DNA of 64,000 nt from Taeniopygia guttata (Eukaryota; Chordata; Aves; Passeriformes; Estrildidae), in contig NC_133027.1 of the NCBI RefSeq assembly GCF_048771995.1, forward strand, positions 103,228,501 through 103,292,500, given 5' to 3'. This document shows positions 24,916 through 38,500 of the stretch, piece after piece. Made by a program: the position numbers and the translations under genes. The notes below the pieces were generated by a model that worked only from the letters and a program-made list of their open reading frames with translations, did no database searches and was not told the DNA's origin. Numbering within the stretch: the first letter of the stretch is position 1; each line of letters starts with the position of its first letter.

Positions 24916-27900
24916 AATCTTGAAAATATTTTTACTCTTGAAATCTTGAAAAACTTTTCGAGTTTCCTCATTCTGCCTTCTAATTCTGAGATTGTTCAGC
25001 CTCTCATAGGATATCTTTGAGGGAATTACTTGAATACAGACCCTCCTCTGTGTCCTAAGCTTACCTTCTGAAATTAATATAGCTGGTATAATCTTTAAAA
25101 AAATACTCAATAGGTTACATCTGTATCTATCAGGCCCTGAAGAAGAATGATATTCCAGTTTCTTTCCTTTTCTCCTCAGATGGGTCAATGTGACATAGAG
25201 GGGACTTGACCCCCTGCCTTTCATAGGCAAGTGAGCCACTCTAAGAATTAAGAACACACACATAAATGTACATCTGATCTTTAAACACCAAGGTCAAATC
25301 AAACTCTCTTCTCTTTCAGATACTATTAACTTTGAGAATATGAGATACTTTTCTTTCCAACTTAGGTTTCACTGAGTTTTAATTCTAATTTATTTTTAAT
25401 ATACAAGATTCCCTTATTGAGTTCCATTTTTTAATAAAAGTTTTCTTAAGAAAACTGACTTCCTCCCAGAATTTGAACTTAACTTTCTTCCCAAGGTTAA
25501 GATGATGTTATAAAAGGAATGCTGTTTCTTTAAAGCTGATACAGTGAGAAGGAGCAGGCTGTCTTAGATTGCAGGCCATTTCATTTCTCATAAGCATGCT
25601 ATCATTAGCTACCTTTAGGAGAATGAACTGTATTGATTGGTTCAAATCAAACCTGTGACCTGGTGGCAGTATTAGATGTTTGTTACAGAGCATCATCTGG
25701 TCATTAATCTTTCATTAGGCAGCATGATCCGAGAAGCAGCAGCAGTCACACCACGCTTACTCTCTCCAGTGATGCCAGCACATCGCCACAGAGCTCTCCC
25801 TTATTGGATCACAGCAATTACTAGCCTTACAACACAGATCCTGAAAGCCTTATCAAATTTCCTCCCAGGGATGGCAAGCTTACAAATAATCATGTGCTGT
25901 TTCTTGGGTGAGGACATCACCAAATTACACCAGAATGCAGTAAACCCGAGTCATTTGCAATTAAACATGTGACCCTCATTTCTGAGATGATACATCTTCA
26001 TTTACAGCATATGAAGTCTTTTACAGAAATCCCAAATACATCAAATTAAGGTGTCTTAAAAAGTTCCAGTCAGAGAATAGGTAGGCAAGTGCCAAATTAC
26101 AATTCTGCCTGGGAGAAATGAAGCAGAACCTCTGGTATCTGGATTGCTGGCATCTCAGTGCTGTGATTTAAAGAGCTGGGAAAGAACTGCAGCCAAACAG
26201 CAGGAGAAAGATGTGTCTGTTCCCAAGGCCCTAAGAACTGCTGGAACAGAGCCCAAGAGGGAATATCAGCTCTTATTTTCAGCTCAACAGCACATCATAA
26301 CAAGGTTGGGAGGGCAAAAAGTTGGAAATTGTGCACCTCTAACAATATATGCAAATATTGAAAAGATTAAAATTTTAGTGCCTCTGAGTGAAGATCCTTT
26401 ACACACTGCAACTGGCCTATAAGTCCACAGATCCTGGACTTCCTCAGGTTTACAAGTATAAGGGTTGTGTGTCTAAGCTATCTTCTGCAGCCATATAAAA
26501 GCAGCATTAAAATCTGAACACAAGACCCATTAACCTCAGCAACGATTAAAATAAAAAGGCCTAGCAAAGGGCAAGATACTCCCTATTTGAAGAGAACTTA
26601 AAGACCCATACTGCAGAAAGGTTCTTACTCATGCAGTTTAAAAATTATTCTGGCTAAACCACATTGATTTGATCAGGAATATGGAAAAGTGGCATGCACA
26701 GCACATCTGGACATAATGCAACCACCTCTCTATTGCCTCAGGCAAGGTGGTGAACTCCTTCTTGTCCCACAGATGTTACACCTCCTACAAACACCACCCA
26801 TGGCCACTCCCCTGGCAAGCCCAAGAGCTGCCCCCCATCAGTATGGCTGGGAAAGGACTGGCAGTCTTCACAGAGTATCAAAATTAAGAATAACATATTT
26901 TCCCACATGAAAAAGACACATCCAAGATAGGTAGATTCAGGTAAAATACAGGACAGGTAGGTGTGGCCAAATGCTCTAAGTTGTGGGTTCATCTCATCAT
27001 GGGCAGTACAAAATGTCAGTGTCTCACTGACTACACAAATTCCAGTGGTTCAGAGTTTGGAATTTGCTCTTTTTAGCTTTAGGAAACTGAAGTGCCTCCA
27101 TTTTTATTATGCTGTTGACTTGGGCACTTAGTTTTTATCTTCACTTGTGTTCAGCAGGGAACATCTATCAGTGCTCTCTCAAGTCCCTCCAGCCAAGCAC
27201 ACAATTAGCAGAACCAAAATAACACTACTCTAATTCATATGACATACTCCATAAGATTTTGCATGATAAAAATCAGTCCCTAGTCTCATACAACTGGGTT
27301 GTGATAACTGCAAAAAATGGCAAAGTGAGCTGACACAGATTTTTGTAAGAGGCAGATTCACTGTAAAAATCTGGACTTGGTATTAAAAAAAAAAAAATCA
27401 GCCTTCACTAACCTCAAAATATTTCATCATGTTGAGGTTCTTCACCGAGGAACATGAACCTTAGAAAGATTTGAACTGTAATGGGCTGTTTTAGTTCATG
27501 CACTCCTGTTCTCTGGAGGTACCAAACAAATTTTGGTAAGATACAAGTACTGTGAATTAAAAAACAAAGTGCTGCTGAAAAACTTGTCAAATGTGAACAT
27601 GCCATTCCAATGGAAAAATTAAGACTTCTGTGAGAGGAGGAAAATACATGAGCACTTCCAAGAGACAATGAAAAAAGACAAGATAGGATTACATAGCTTT
27701 AGCTGCACATAACACGTACTAAGTTTTTTAAATACTGAAATTTAGTTTTTTCTAATAGAAAACTATGCATCTTTCATAGCCTTCCTGTGCATTTACATTA
27801 CAGAATTTAACATTTTAGCAGCAACAGTTGATTACAACAAATTCTCCAAATTCTAGCAATACAATAGTCATGTTAACATGCCTCAGGGAAAACTGCAAGC

Positions 27901-29490
27901 CAACAGATAAGACTTCCTTAGTGACAGCCCTATGTCTTGACAAAATGCAGTAATCATAACATGAATAAGCCTAAAAGCCTAATTAATATTGAAACACATG
28001 TGTATGAAGAATTTTAACCAGTGCAGCTCTCTTAGAAGTTAGTCAGAGGTTACCTCAGCCCTAACTGAAAGGTGAGCATCCATGGGACAAATGGTAACTG
28101 CTGTGTCACACAAGTGTTTTGGTTGGGGAACATATTCCAGCTGAACCTGCAGAAATCCTTTAGGCAGCTATGTAAACACAATTCAGAGATACAGAGGTTA
28201 ACAACCTTGAAAAGAACTGTGCTGACCACAAATGGCTTCTTTCCAATACACCTCTGGTGCTTTCCACTGCACCTTCCCCAAAGCATAAACCCCAAATACT
28301 GGATTTCTAACATCAATTCCTAAAACAGAGACATGGTCAGTGGATGCTTCTAATCCAAGTTTTTATTGAATGTTGTTTAGTGAATGTTTATCTTTAAACC
28401 CAGAAGCTTCCTGCACAAGGAGGTCTTGAAATTAAACACATAATAGCTGCACTTTTGTAAATGAAATAACTGTGTACCTCCATACATCCCTCAGGCTCTT
28501 GCTTGCTTGTCTGGAAAACAAAATTAAATGAAGCAGCTCATCTGCTTTGCAACAAGATAACAAGAATTCTTTTCATTCTAAGGAAACATTTTACATTTGA
28601 AATAGGACGTTTTCTGACATCAAAAAATCCTACCAGAAGCCTCATTTCACCAATTCTAATTTCATCAATTTCACCAACTCTTACTTCTCTTGTCTTTATT
28701 ATTCCTTACCCTCAAATCACAAGTCTCTGTCTTTTTGTTTTACATGGTGGCTTCTAACTTTCTTTGCTTGACCACCCTGAAATGCTCCAAGGAGGAAAAG
28801 GAAAAAAGGAAAAGGAGAAAGGGAAAAACTAAATCTGTCATATATAAGACAATCAGTTGAGAAATTCTAAATTATACTGAGGATATTCTTTGAAGTTTTG
28901 GAATAAACAGTGTGGCTTCATTAAAGTATTAAGACACTGTAGTCAGAAATGCTCCAGTCTTGAATGTTAGACCTTACTCTGCTCAGAGAGTATCACTGAT
29001 ATCATTCTGTTGAATTAATAAATATAGCTGAATACATTTCCTGAATTTTGTCAGAAGCCTGGCAGCAAGTTCATTGCAAAAAGGAAATATTTTGGAAAGC
29101 GTCTGTAATGATACCCTTCCCAATACATAATCAGGGCAGAAAACAAAAAGTGTGACAAAAACCCCACTGGATTTCAGCTCAAAGACATGATCTGTGCTTA
29201 TGTATGGATGATAGATTATCACATGAAGGAGACTGTAAGTTATTTCTCATTTGATAGAGTGAATTTAATCTCACAACTGTAACACAAAACCTCAAAAAAG
29301 TAGTCCAATAAAATTTTTGTATTTGATTCTGTTCAGAACTCTTATTTACAGACTTTGTTCTTGCCTTGTTAATATTTATCAGAGAACAACTAGCTTCCAT
29401 TTCTTTTCAGAAAATTCCAAACTCTCAAAGGCTCAAACCAGAAATTAAACAAGGAGGAAAATTAACTTGTCTGAGAGAACTGCCATTATT

Positions 29491-29519
29491 CTGATGAGAA
29501 TTTTCACAGTTCTCATCAG
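29491..29519. repeat. 10-bp perfect inverted repeat
   Basis: CTGATGAGAA at 29,491-29,500 and TTCTCATCAG at 29,510-29,519 are exact reverse complements around a 9-nt loop. No poly-T tract, element end or RNA gene signal lies next to it. Confidence 0.75.
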
Positions 29520-32500
29520 ATCGATACAGAAATTGGGTTCCTAGACTTACCCAGCCTGGCTACTGGCTTTTTAAATCCTTTATGGGTGATGCAATCCTTA
29601 AGTGTTGTACAGGATAAAATTGTTAAGGACTGACAGAGCAGAGCATTTAAGCAAGTAAGCCTGATGAAGTAAGCAACTAAATATGAGATGTGACTTCCAT
29701 GAAGAAAGCCACTCTGGGGGAAGTTTAGCAGAGGTTTCTACAGCCAACTTTCAGACATACAGGATTAGAGGAGGAGGAATAACTCAGAGTAGACAAAAAT
29801 GTATTAAATGTGTTATGCAATTAGGTAAAGCAGGGTATAAAAACCTTAAAACTATTCAGTACAGTAACCTATGAAAACCTGAAAACAGTTCTGTCAAGAG
29901 CAGTAGCAACTTTATATGCTATTAACAGAGCAAAGCCTGATTTAAAATTCCAATATTGCATCTTATAAGATGAGGTACTGTGCTGCAGCCAGAGTTACTG
30001 AGGGTAACAGGACCTGATCAATTCATAGACAGAACATTTTTCCACAGGCAGCCCAGAGTTGAACAGAAGAAATAATGCACCAGTACTAAAGGATGATAAA
30101 GCAGATGTTTGGACTGTAGACATTAGCAATCATTTGGAATCTGGACTGTGTAGTCTAGAACACGTGGTATATGAATGATTGGTAGTGAGAGGAAATACTG
30201 TGAACAAGTTTACATAGATCTCATTCCAAAAGCAGACCTTCTGCTTCGTGAAACTTCAAGTTAATGCCAAAACCCACCAAAATAATTCACAACCCTGCAT
30301 CTGAATAATCACATTTATGCTAGTCTTGCCAAAAAATCATGCAATTTCATTAACTGTACTATTTCAACATCAGAAATAAATAGTCTGCATGTTTGTATAT
30401 GTTAGTTAGCACACATTTCCCAGACATCCACATCAGCAATTACAGTGACATCCACTTAAAAGATTTGCAAGCATGGATGAGCACTGCTCACATACAGAGC
30501 GCATAACAAACATGAAACTAAATTTATTTCGTGGGGGTTTTGGATTTTACCAAGAGCTTCTGGCACAGCATAACTCCATTCTCTGCTGTCATGCCAGATC
30601 ACAGATTTGAGAAAAACAAAACATGCTCTCATTTACATTTCAGTCTGTGGTATACCATACCTAGGATGGAATTTCTCATAAGCAATATTCACTCAGGTAG
30701 AGCATTATTTACTAATCAAGTGTTTGGGAATGCATTAAGCAATTCCTATATAATCAACAGCGTACTTTCCAAGGACTGTAGAATGTATATTCCTCAGAGA
30801 TTAAGAATTACCTACCACAGTGAGTCACACCAAATCCCAATACTTGTTCTCTTTTCAAACAGTCTTACTAGAACACAAGACCGAAAACTAAATATTTACT
30901 GTAAATGACTGTTGTTTTTTATGCTCTGCCATTCTCTAAATCAACCATTTATAAAAAATGTTTCATTTGCACATGACAATATGGGGCAACACCCACTACA
31001 AGGAAATAAAAACATTATCTGTACCAGGTAGTTTTTAATAACTTCCCTGTATTCTTTTCCTTCATGATAGAACTTTTGATTAGAAAGTCATATAGAAAAT
31101 GTTAAACTGGAAAATAAATCTAATTTACAAACAATAGGAAATATCAAATCCATTGGAATAGCAGTAAGTTATAGACAAAAATGTTATTTTTATATGTATT
31201 TATACATCTTATTACTAAACTGTATGAGTTGTACTTACCTAGAGCACCCACCTGCTAAAGAATGGATATCAATATAGTGGTTTTTAAAAAACCCAAATAA
31301 CTTGTCAAGCAAAATACAGTGATTTTGACATTGGTTTGTGAGAAACCTGGCAGAAGAGATAAGATTTTAGATTAGCATAGGCACACAAGGTACATTACTG
31401 GATGGTTACTCTGAGCAGTTCTATATATATTTTGAAATGTATTTGACTAAGTAGTTATACTTTATAATTATGAATAATGTATAACACATTTTGTTAAGAA
31501 AAATATTTAAATCCTGAACAGATATCATCAGTGAAATAGAACTGCCTGATTTCATGTGAAAAATTAACATTGTCAGCTAAAAGAGATGGCCATTTGAACA
31601 GCAACTAAAAGAAGTGCAGAACTCTAGAAGGAAGATTTATGTGGGCAGGATTAATATTTGAAGAAAATGTCAGTTCAACATTCAAAGCAATAAAAGAAGT
31701 GGCACTGTACATCCAGCACAGGGAACAAAAAGAATCCATAAATCAAATTTTCCCAGGGCATAGTTATACTCATGCCAACAGGACCTCCCAGTGCATGAAG
31801 CCAAGAGGTAAAGTAAGATTCTCAAGGATGACCAAGGATATAGATACTCGGCAATGAAGGGAAGAGAGAGACCACTTTCACACAGGAAACTCTGCACTCC
31901 GTTAGCTCCCAGAAGAGCATTCTCATGAAGCCAAATTGCTGTGTGCATTTGACTTTTTTTTGAGCCATTGATAGGTAAATTTAGATTAAATAATACCTAG
32001 ACTAGAAACCTTCAGGTCACTTCGTATTCTAAGAAGCCTCTTTTTTCTACTATAGTGATGTTCAAATGTTTACCTGTTGAGAATGAGTAAATTTAAGAGT
32101 GTAACTAAATCCCTTATGAATTTAAGTCAAACAGTAAAGATTAATTCATTATGGCCCATTTCTGTTTTACTTCCTATCCTGCTTGGTATGTCACTTCCCT
32201 ACCAAAAAACGTGTACAGAGCTATCTATGGTTGATCCACACATGACAAAATCTGGGAATGTGCAAAAAAACAATTCTGTAATTAGAATGTCCAGAATTAC
32301 ACAAGATGTACGCACCATAAGGTCCTTCTAAAAGTTACTTTACAACCTCTTGTGTACATCATCGTTTAGAATTTTAAAAGCGTAGATTGCAACTGACTTA
32401 CTTTCTGGTTTCATGTAAGATGTGTTCATACTGGCATAGCATTTTTTTTTTCATAAGAAAAAGCTTTTATATTCCTTTAGCCTGAATGGCTTTTATCTTA

Positions 32501-35500
32501 CACCAACAGAAACAATAAAACCAAAGAGAAACAGAAGTTTCTCCAAGAGCTGTCCTCATAAAGGAAAGAATTATGTTAACTCATGGTAATTATAAATGCA
32601 GTCATAACACTGGCTGCAATATAATTGAGACGTGCCTGTTCTAGCTTTGGAATAATTTCCTGGGATACTTGCAGAGATCTAGGTGGGGCAGCACAGAGCT
32701 CAGAGATGACTGGCAAAATGGTCTATTTTGGGCAGTCAGAAGCTCAGTGGAATTGAAAGCTTTACAACAACAGTACTTTACAACAAAAATACAGTTTGAA
32801 TCCTTGCATAAGATTAACACATCAAATGTACAACTACACTTCCTCTCAGTCTTCAATATGCTTGGACAATCAGTGCCCTCACTTCCCTAGGTTTTGCCTT
32901 TATGTTTACTGGAACTAATACTTTCATTCTTCAGAAGGCCCATACATGGATGAGACTGGAATTTCCAATCAACCATTACTATTTGATCTAAGATACACAC
33001 TCTCCTTCAGGCTCCTTTGAAATTCAGTATTAGATTTGGGTTTGCTGTAATCTTAGCTCAAGACGCAAGTTAAATATTGACATTCATTTAAGTCCTATCT
33101 ATGCATTAAAAAAAAACCCAACAACATAGCTTGATAAGGCACTGGAAAATTAAAGGACAAGTAAAGATCAATTTGCACAACTCGTCATTTGCTCACACCA
33201 CCAATTCCTAGTGTGCTACCTGCTTACAACACTCATATGCTGTTAGAGTTTCACAGATATTCACAATTACTTGTACCTCTCCAGAATAAACAATCCTCTA
33301 ATAATTCTAAGAATCCACTAATAATAACTAAGACAGCGGTGAAATCCACTGTAATAAAAAGAACCAGGAAATGTGCACCTGAGTTCACCCTGCCACACAA
33401 AAATGAGTGGATTTCTTGTACGGACACATTATCTCACCACCACCTTGCATTGTGGTGACTCTTTGGGCTAACAGGAGGACATGAGTTACACAAGAGAGAA
33501 AAGCCCCAGCACCATGCTCTGGAGTCACAGTGGTTTTCCTTACTCTGATTTCTCTCAGTACCCACCAACTGCCCACACCAACTCAGAGGCACTGCTCTTC
33601 CATGCCAGCAGTGGTAGAGCAATGTAAGGGAAATGGCCTGTGCCTCCTTCAGTGAGGGTCAGGGTCATGTACAACCATCAGCACAACTCAGGGCACTCCT
33701 CCAAATTCCCCGATGTTGCTCCTGATGCAATCCTTATAAATTATTCCAGGAAAGCTGGCTGTCTGCACATAAAAGCATTCTGATTGCTCAAATGACTCCT
33801 GTGCTCAGGCCATATACAGGGGCCAGGAATGCAGAGATTCTGTAGTGGCTATGAAAAAAGGAGACAGAGGAACAGTGCACAGGGAGGAAGACAAAACCTT
33901 TTTGCTCCATTGCCTCATATGCAGTTATCAGGGGACAAAGCACACAAAAAACCCCACTCCTAAATGTAGAATCAATACAGGAATATGTTTCCATGTTAAT
34001 AAAAACAAACAAAAAGCCTAAAGAAAAAAACAAAACAAAACATTTCCACCTCTGTTACAGTTATTACCTATTTCTTTTTTTCCTCAGGAAGGAAATGAGA
34101 CTTTAAGCAAGAAAAACACTGATGCTTAGGGTAAAAGAAGATCCATCATAAAATTTTCCTTCTAAAAACTTAATCTGTGAGCAGAGACATCAGTACAATA
34201 TTCTAATATGCTTTGTTATCTAATTGCCTCTTACAAAGAATTAAAGTGACATTACTGCACAGAACAAAAATGCACTCTCCAATCTACTTTCATACATTTC
34301 TTTTCCTAGGCTTAAAGACAACAGCAACATTAATCAAAGAGATAGTAAGTAATTCTGCTACAGAAAAAGTAGCCCATCCTCCCTAAGAGATATAATGGCT
34401 CCTTATACTGGCTTTTATCTGTATACTATTCTGACCTGTTTTCTATTCCATCATGTGAAATTACTGAGGGATGCACATGGTGAAATTAAGAAAAGGCAGA
34501 AGACACCTCACAGAGGGAGAAACTCTAAAAAGGAAAAAATTGTACTCTGATCATGTTCATAATTCTTCTTTATATAACTTTCAAAACATTTTTCATCTAT
34601 CCTGAGAATCACAGGCTATTTAGGAGGTACAAACATTACCAAACCTGCACCAGCCCTCAAAGTGACAGTGCTTTGCAATGATACAAGTGGGTGACCAAGT
34701 AATTAGTTTGCAGAACTACCAAAAAGGATGACTTCCTGACTATATTGTGCATGTTATTAATAAATTTTAAGGTGATTTAGACAGTGTATTAGTAAGGTAG
34801 CCTAAAAATACATGACAAGCTGACACTTTTTCTCCTCAGTAAGACAGTACTGTCCAGCAAATATATTAAACATATTCAGCTTTGTCCAATGTTACATGAC
34901 ATTTATATACAAGAAGTAATAGACATTTTACTCCTAAATAAGAAGTAACACTGTAGCATGGGTATTTCCCCCAGATCTCACAACTTAAAAAGGAACACTA
35001 CAGATTACTACTTTGCTACAGTTCACTATTTCTAGTAGGTTTTGAAGGTGTTCTTTGAACAGGCAGTGCTCTCTTACAGCAGCGTTGTACGGCACTTCCT
35101 GATAAGCGGGAAAAAGAAGTGAAGTGAGTGTTACTTTCTGCAAAAACAGAGTCACAGTTACAAAGCTTTACGCAAGAAAGGCCCGCCCTTTGTGCCCTCC
35201 CGCTTACAGGCTGCAGCAACTTTCAGCAGGCTGCAAGTCGAAAGTCATGTTGAGAAACCAAACAATGAAATCAGCAACTTTTGTAACAAGTCACATGAAC
35301 CTGTGACCATGACTTTGAGAAAGTTCTAACTTTAGCAAACGTTGCATCTACTATTCTAATAATGTGACAAGGAGGTCTTGTTTACATGGTTTATTTATAA
35401 CACTGTGTAGGATTGGGAGGTTCAGCCTGAAAATAAAAATGAGGCATTACGGGAACTGACTAACAGTGGCAATGGCCACTAATGGTTCTCATTATTATGT

Positions 35501-38500
35501 GTGGGCTCACAGTAGGAACAGCAGGGAATTAATCAACACAGGCTTGTTATGTCATACAGTGACCAACTAATCCAAGTCAATGGAGAGATTTGTGCTGCTT
35601 TCAATAGCACTTGGATCAAACAAGCCACAATGCAAAAACAACTCAACCCCAAAACAATTGATATCAAGCACTTGGGTGCATGCTAAATGAGTACAACTGA
35701 AGTTCCCAAACTGACACGTCGTCTGTGAACAGCCAGATACCCAGGCTTATGACCACTATAGTGCTCACTATACTAGCAATTAACAATAGAGTTAATTGCC
35801 AGTAAATCTGGCAGCAGTTTCGGCTTTATGTAGGTCAGAGTTTATAGAGCAGGCTTTGCAAAGACTGCTAGAAACCCTTGTCACTGTTAGAGACCTGTTA
35901 GGGCATCTGCTAACACCTATGGTCTATTCACTCAACAAACTGATGATGCTTAACACACTCTTGCTTTTCTGAAAACGGTTAACACCACCAAATAGGGGGG
36001 AAAAATGTATGAACAAACCTAAACAAGAAGCAGCCTGAACCCTTTGCTAAATGAACACACCCTCAGTGCAGCTGAACTGCACTGACAAAGCTATACAAGC
36101 ACCTAAATGCCAAGTGCATTTTGAACTACTATATCTCTAGTTCAGTGTACAGGATCAAGCTATAATTACATTTCTATGGTCAGTTTATATTCTTACCAAA
36201 TTTAGCTAAATGGAATAGGGTTAGATTATTGTACATGTTTAGAAAATGATGGAGGCAAAGAACCAGCACTTGCCAGTTTCAAAAATGTTTACATTTATAC
36301 AATACAACATGAGCTTTTATATTGTCTGTATATTCCAACTGTGCCTCAAAGACCCAAACTAGACACACTGTCACGACATATGGATACCATGAACTTATTT
36401 ATAACTTTGGGATCTCTCCGTGTGCACAATGAGATGGAATAGGCATCCACAGCGTACTTCAGAAAAGGACTGATTGGATTTCCAGTGTCAGATGTAATAA
36501 GGGCTCTTCATAAACCACAAAGCTTTTGCGAAAAGCTATCTAAAGATACCCAAAAAAGGTACAGGTGGCTTTCAACATGCTCTCTGTACATTGTTTCATA
36601 CAATGAAAATAAAAGGAGACCTGAAGAAGGGGTAGAATGTATTTCTTCCTCTGTGTGACTTCTCTACTTTTATTTACCTCAATTCTGAGAGAAATGCTCT
36701 TTGATGAATCTAATTATTTAATGAAACCAGGAAAACACCATGCGAGTCATCTTCCCAATCCTATAAACACCAAAACTCCTGTGACTGAATGATTCAAGAG
36801 TTAATGATAAAACACCTTAAAGGGACAGTTTACAGGAATTAACTGTCCAAACAGGTCTTACTAAGAATATCATCATAATAAAATATTAGTTACAAAACAC
36901 TAGAGAACACAATTAACCAGAAACTGCCAAGCCCATCTTTGAGAAACACTGACTCTGTGTGTGTGTGTGCATCTGTGCCTGGGTGTATGTGTCTGAAAAA
37001 AAAAAAAGTAAAAATAACCCCAAATAACATTTCTTGATGCTGTTATTAGAAATTATATAAATCTACACTTATGGCATTTAACACATTCCAATACCATTAT
37101 GTTCCACCTCTGCCCTGGCCTTGTGTAGCACGTTCACAAGGGGAGAAAAGACTGTAAGACTGGGGACTCAGTTTATCTCCACTTGGAGGGTTTGCAGGAA
37201 GAAATTAATGGGACAGTGGAAGTTTTATAACAATGAAGGTACTCCTGAATCAATGCAACTAAGTGTGGAACACTTCCACAACAATAATGTGTTTTTCCAG
37301 TCCTAGAATCACTGTTACACGTCACCAGCTACTTGCTGACGGCCTCTTGTGTGCTCAATGACAGTGGATATGGAAATCAAGATTTAACCGAGCCTTTAAA
37401 ATGATTGCTGAAAATAATTTTAAGAGTCCTTATTTGTGTTAAAGGTCTAAATCAAACATGATTTATTTTCTTTTATACAGAGGGCCATTCTATTCCGTAT
37501 CTAGATTTTCATTGCAGCACTTAATGCTGTACAAGATCACAGATTCTTGTCCACTTAGAAATAGCAAAATAACATTTAGAACACACATTTCCTCAATGCA
37601 CAATCAGGAATACTGATTAAAAAAATGTGTCACCTTGTTTTATGGTTCAAATGTACTATAAAAATGTTCCCAAGAAACATCTGGTTTGTATTCACACCAG
37701 TTTGGTTTAAATACATATGTCAACAGATAATTCTCATATTCCAAGTCAAGTGAAAACAGACATTTTCAGCAAATTCAGCCTCACCCAAATTAATTCTGAA
37801 ATAAGTGATAATTTCTACTTTATTTGGTGCAGAAAATTAACCACCAGTGCTAAAAGTCTCAATGAACTTCAAAATCTTACCTTGAATAATCAATTCTTAC
37901 CTCATCCTCTTATCACTGATCTCAGCAACACAGGAGTATACATGCTAAGAGATCATTAAGTAAACAAGCCTGTACCTTTTTAGATTTGAAATTGTATTTT
38001 TCAGAGAACTGACAACAAGCATAATAATTAATCATAATAACCCTTATTACAGATGCGCTCTTACTTTCAACAGTTGAAAACTGTTTCTTCTCAGTGCAAA
38101 GTAACTTAGCATTTAAACAGAACAGCAATCATGAAACAACAAAACTCGGCAGCAGTTCTCAAGAAGCAAAAGAATAAAACCTGGCTTTCTTCATCTGCAT
38201 TTTCAAGCCCTTACAAAGATTGCAGTAAAGACAGCCTAATTACCCAGGAGGTAGGAAGGGTACTACACTGTAACCACAGCTATTTAAAAGCAAGCTGAAT
38301 CAGAGAAATTAAAGCAAAATCAGGGTTAGTTTTAAGTATTCTGTTTACTGTACTAGAAAGGTTAAAAAAATCAGGTTTTTTCCAGATTACAAGGGGCTTT
38401 TAGCATATAAGCTACCATGACAAGTTATTGTAATTAATCTTTCTAAAACGCTAATAAAACAATAGATTATATGAAAATTAAATCAAAGGAAGTCTTTTGT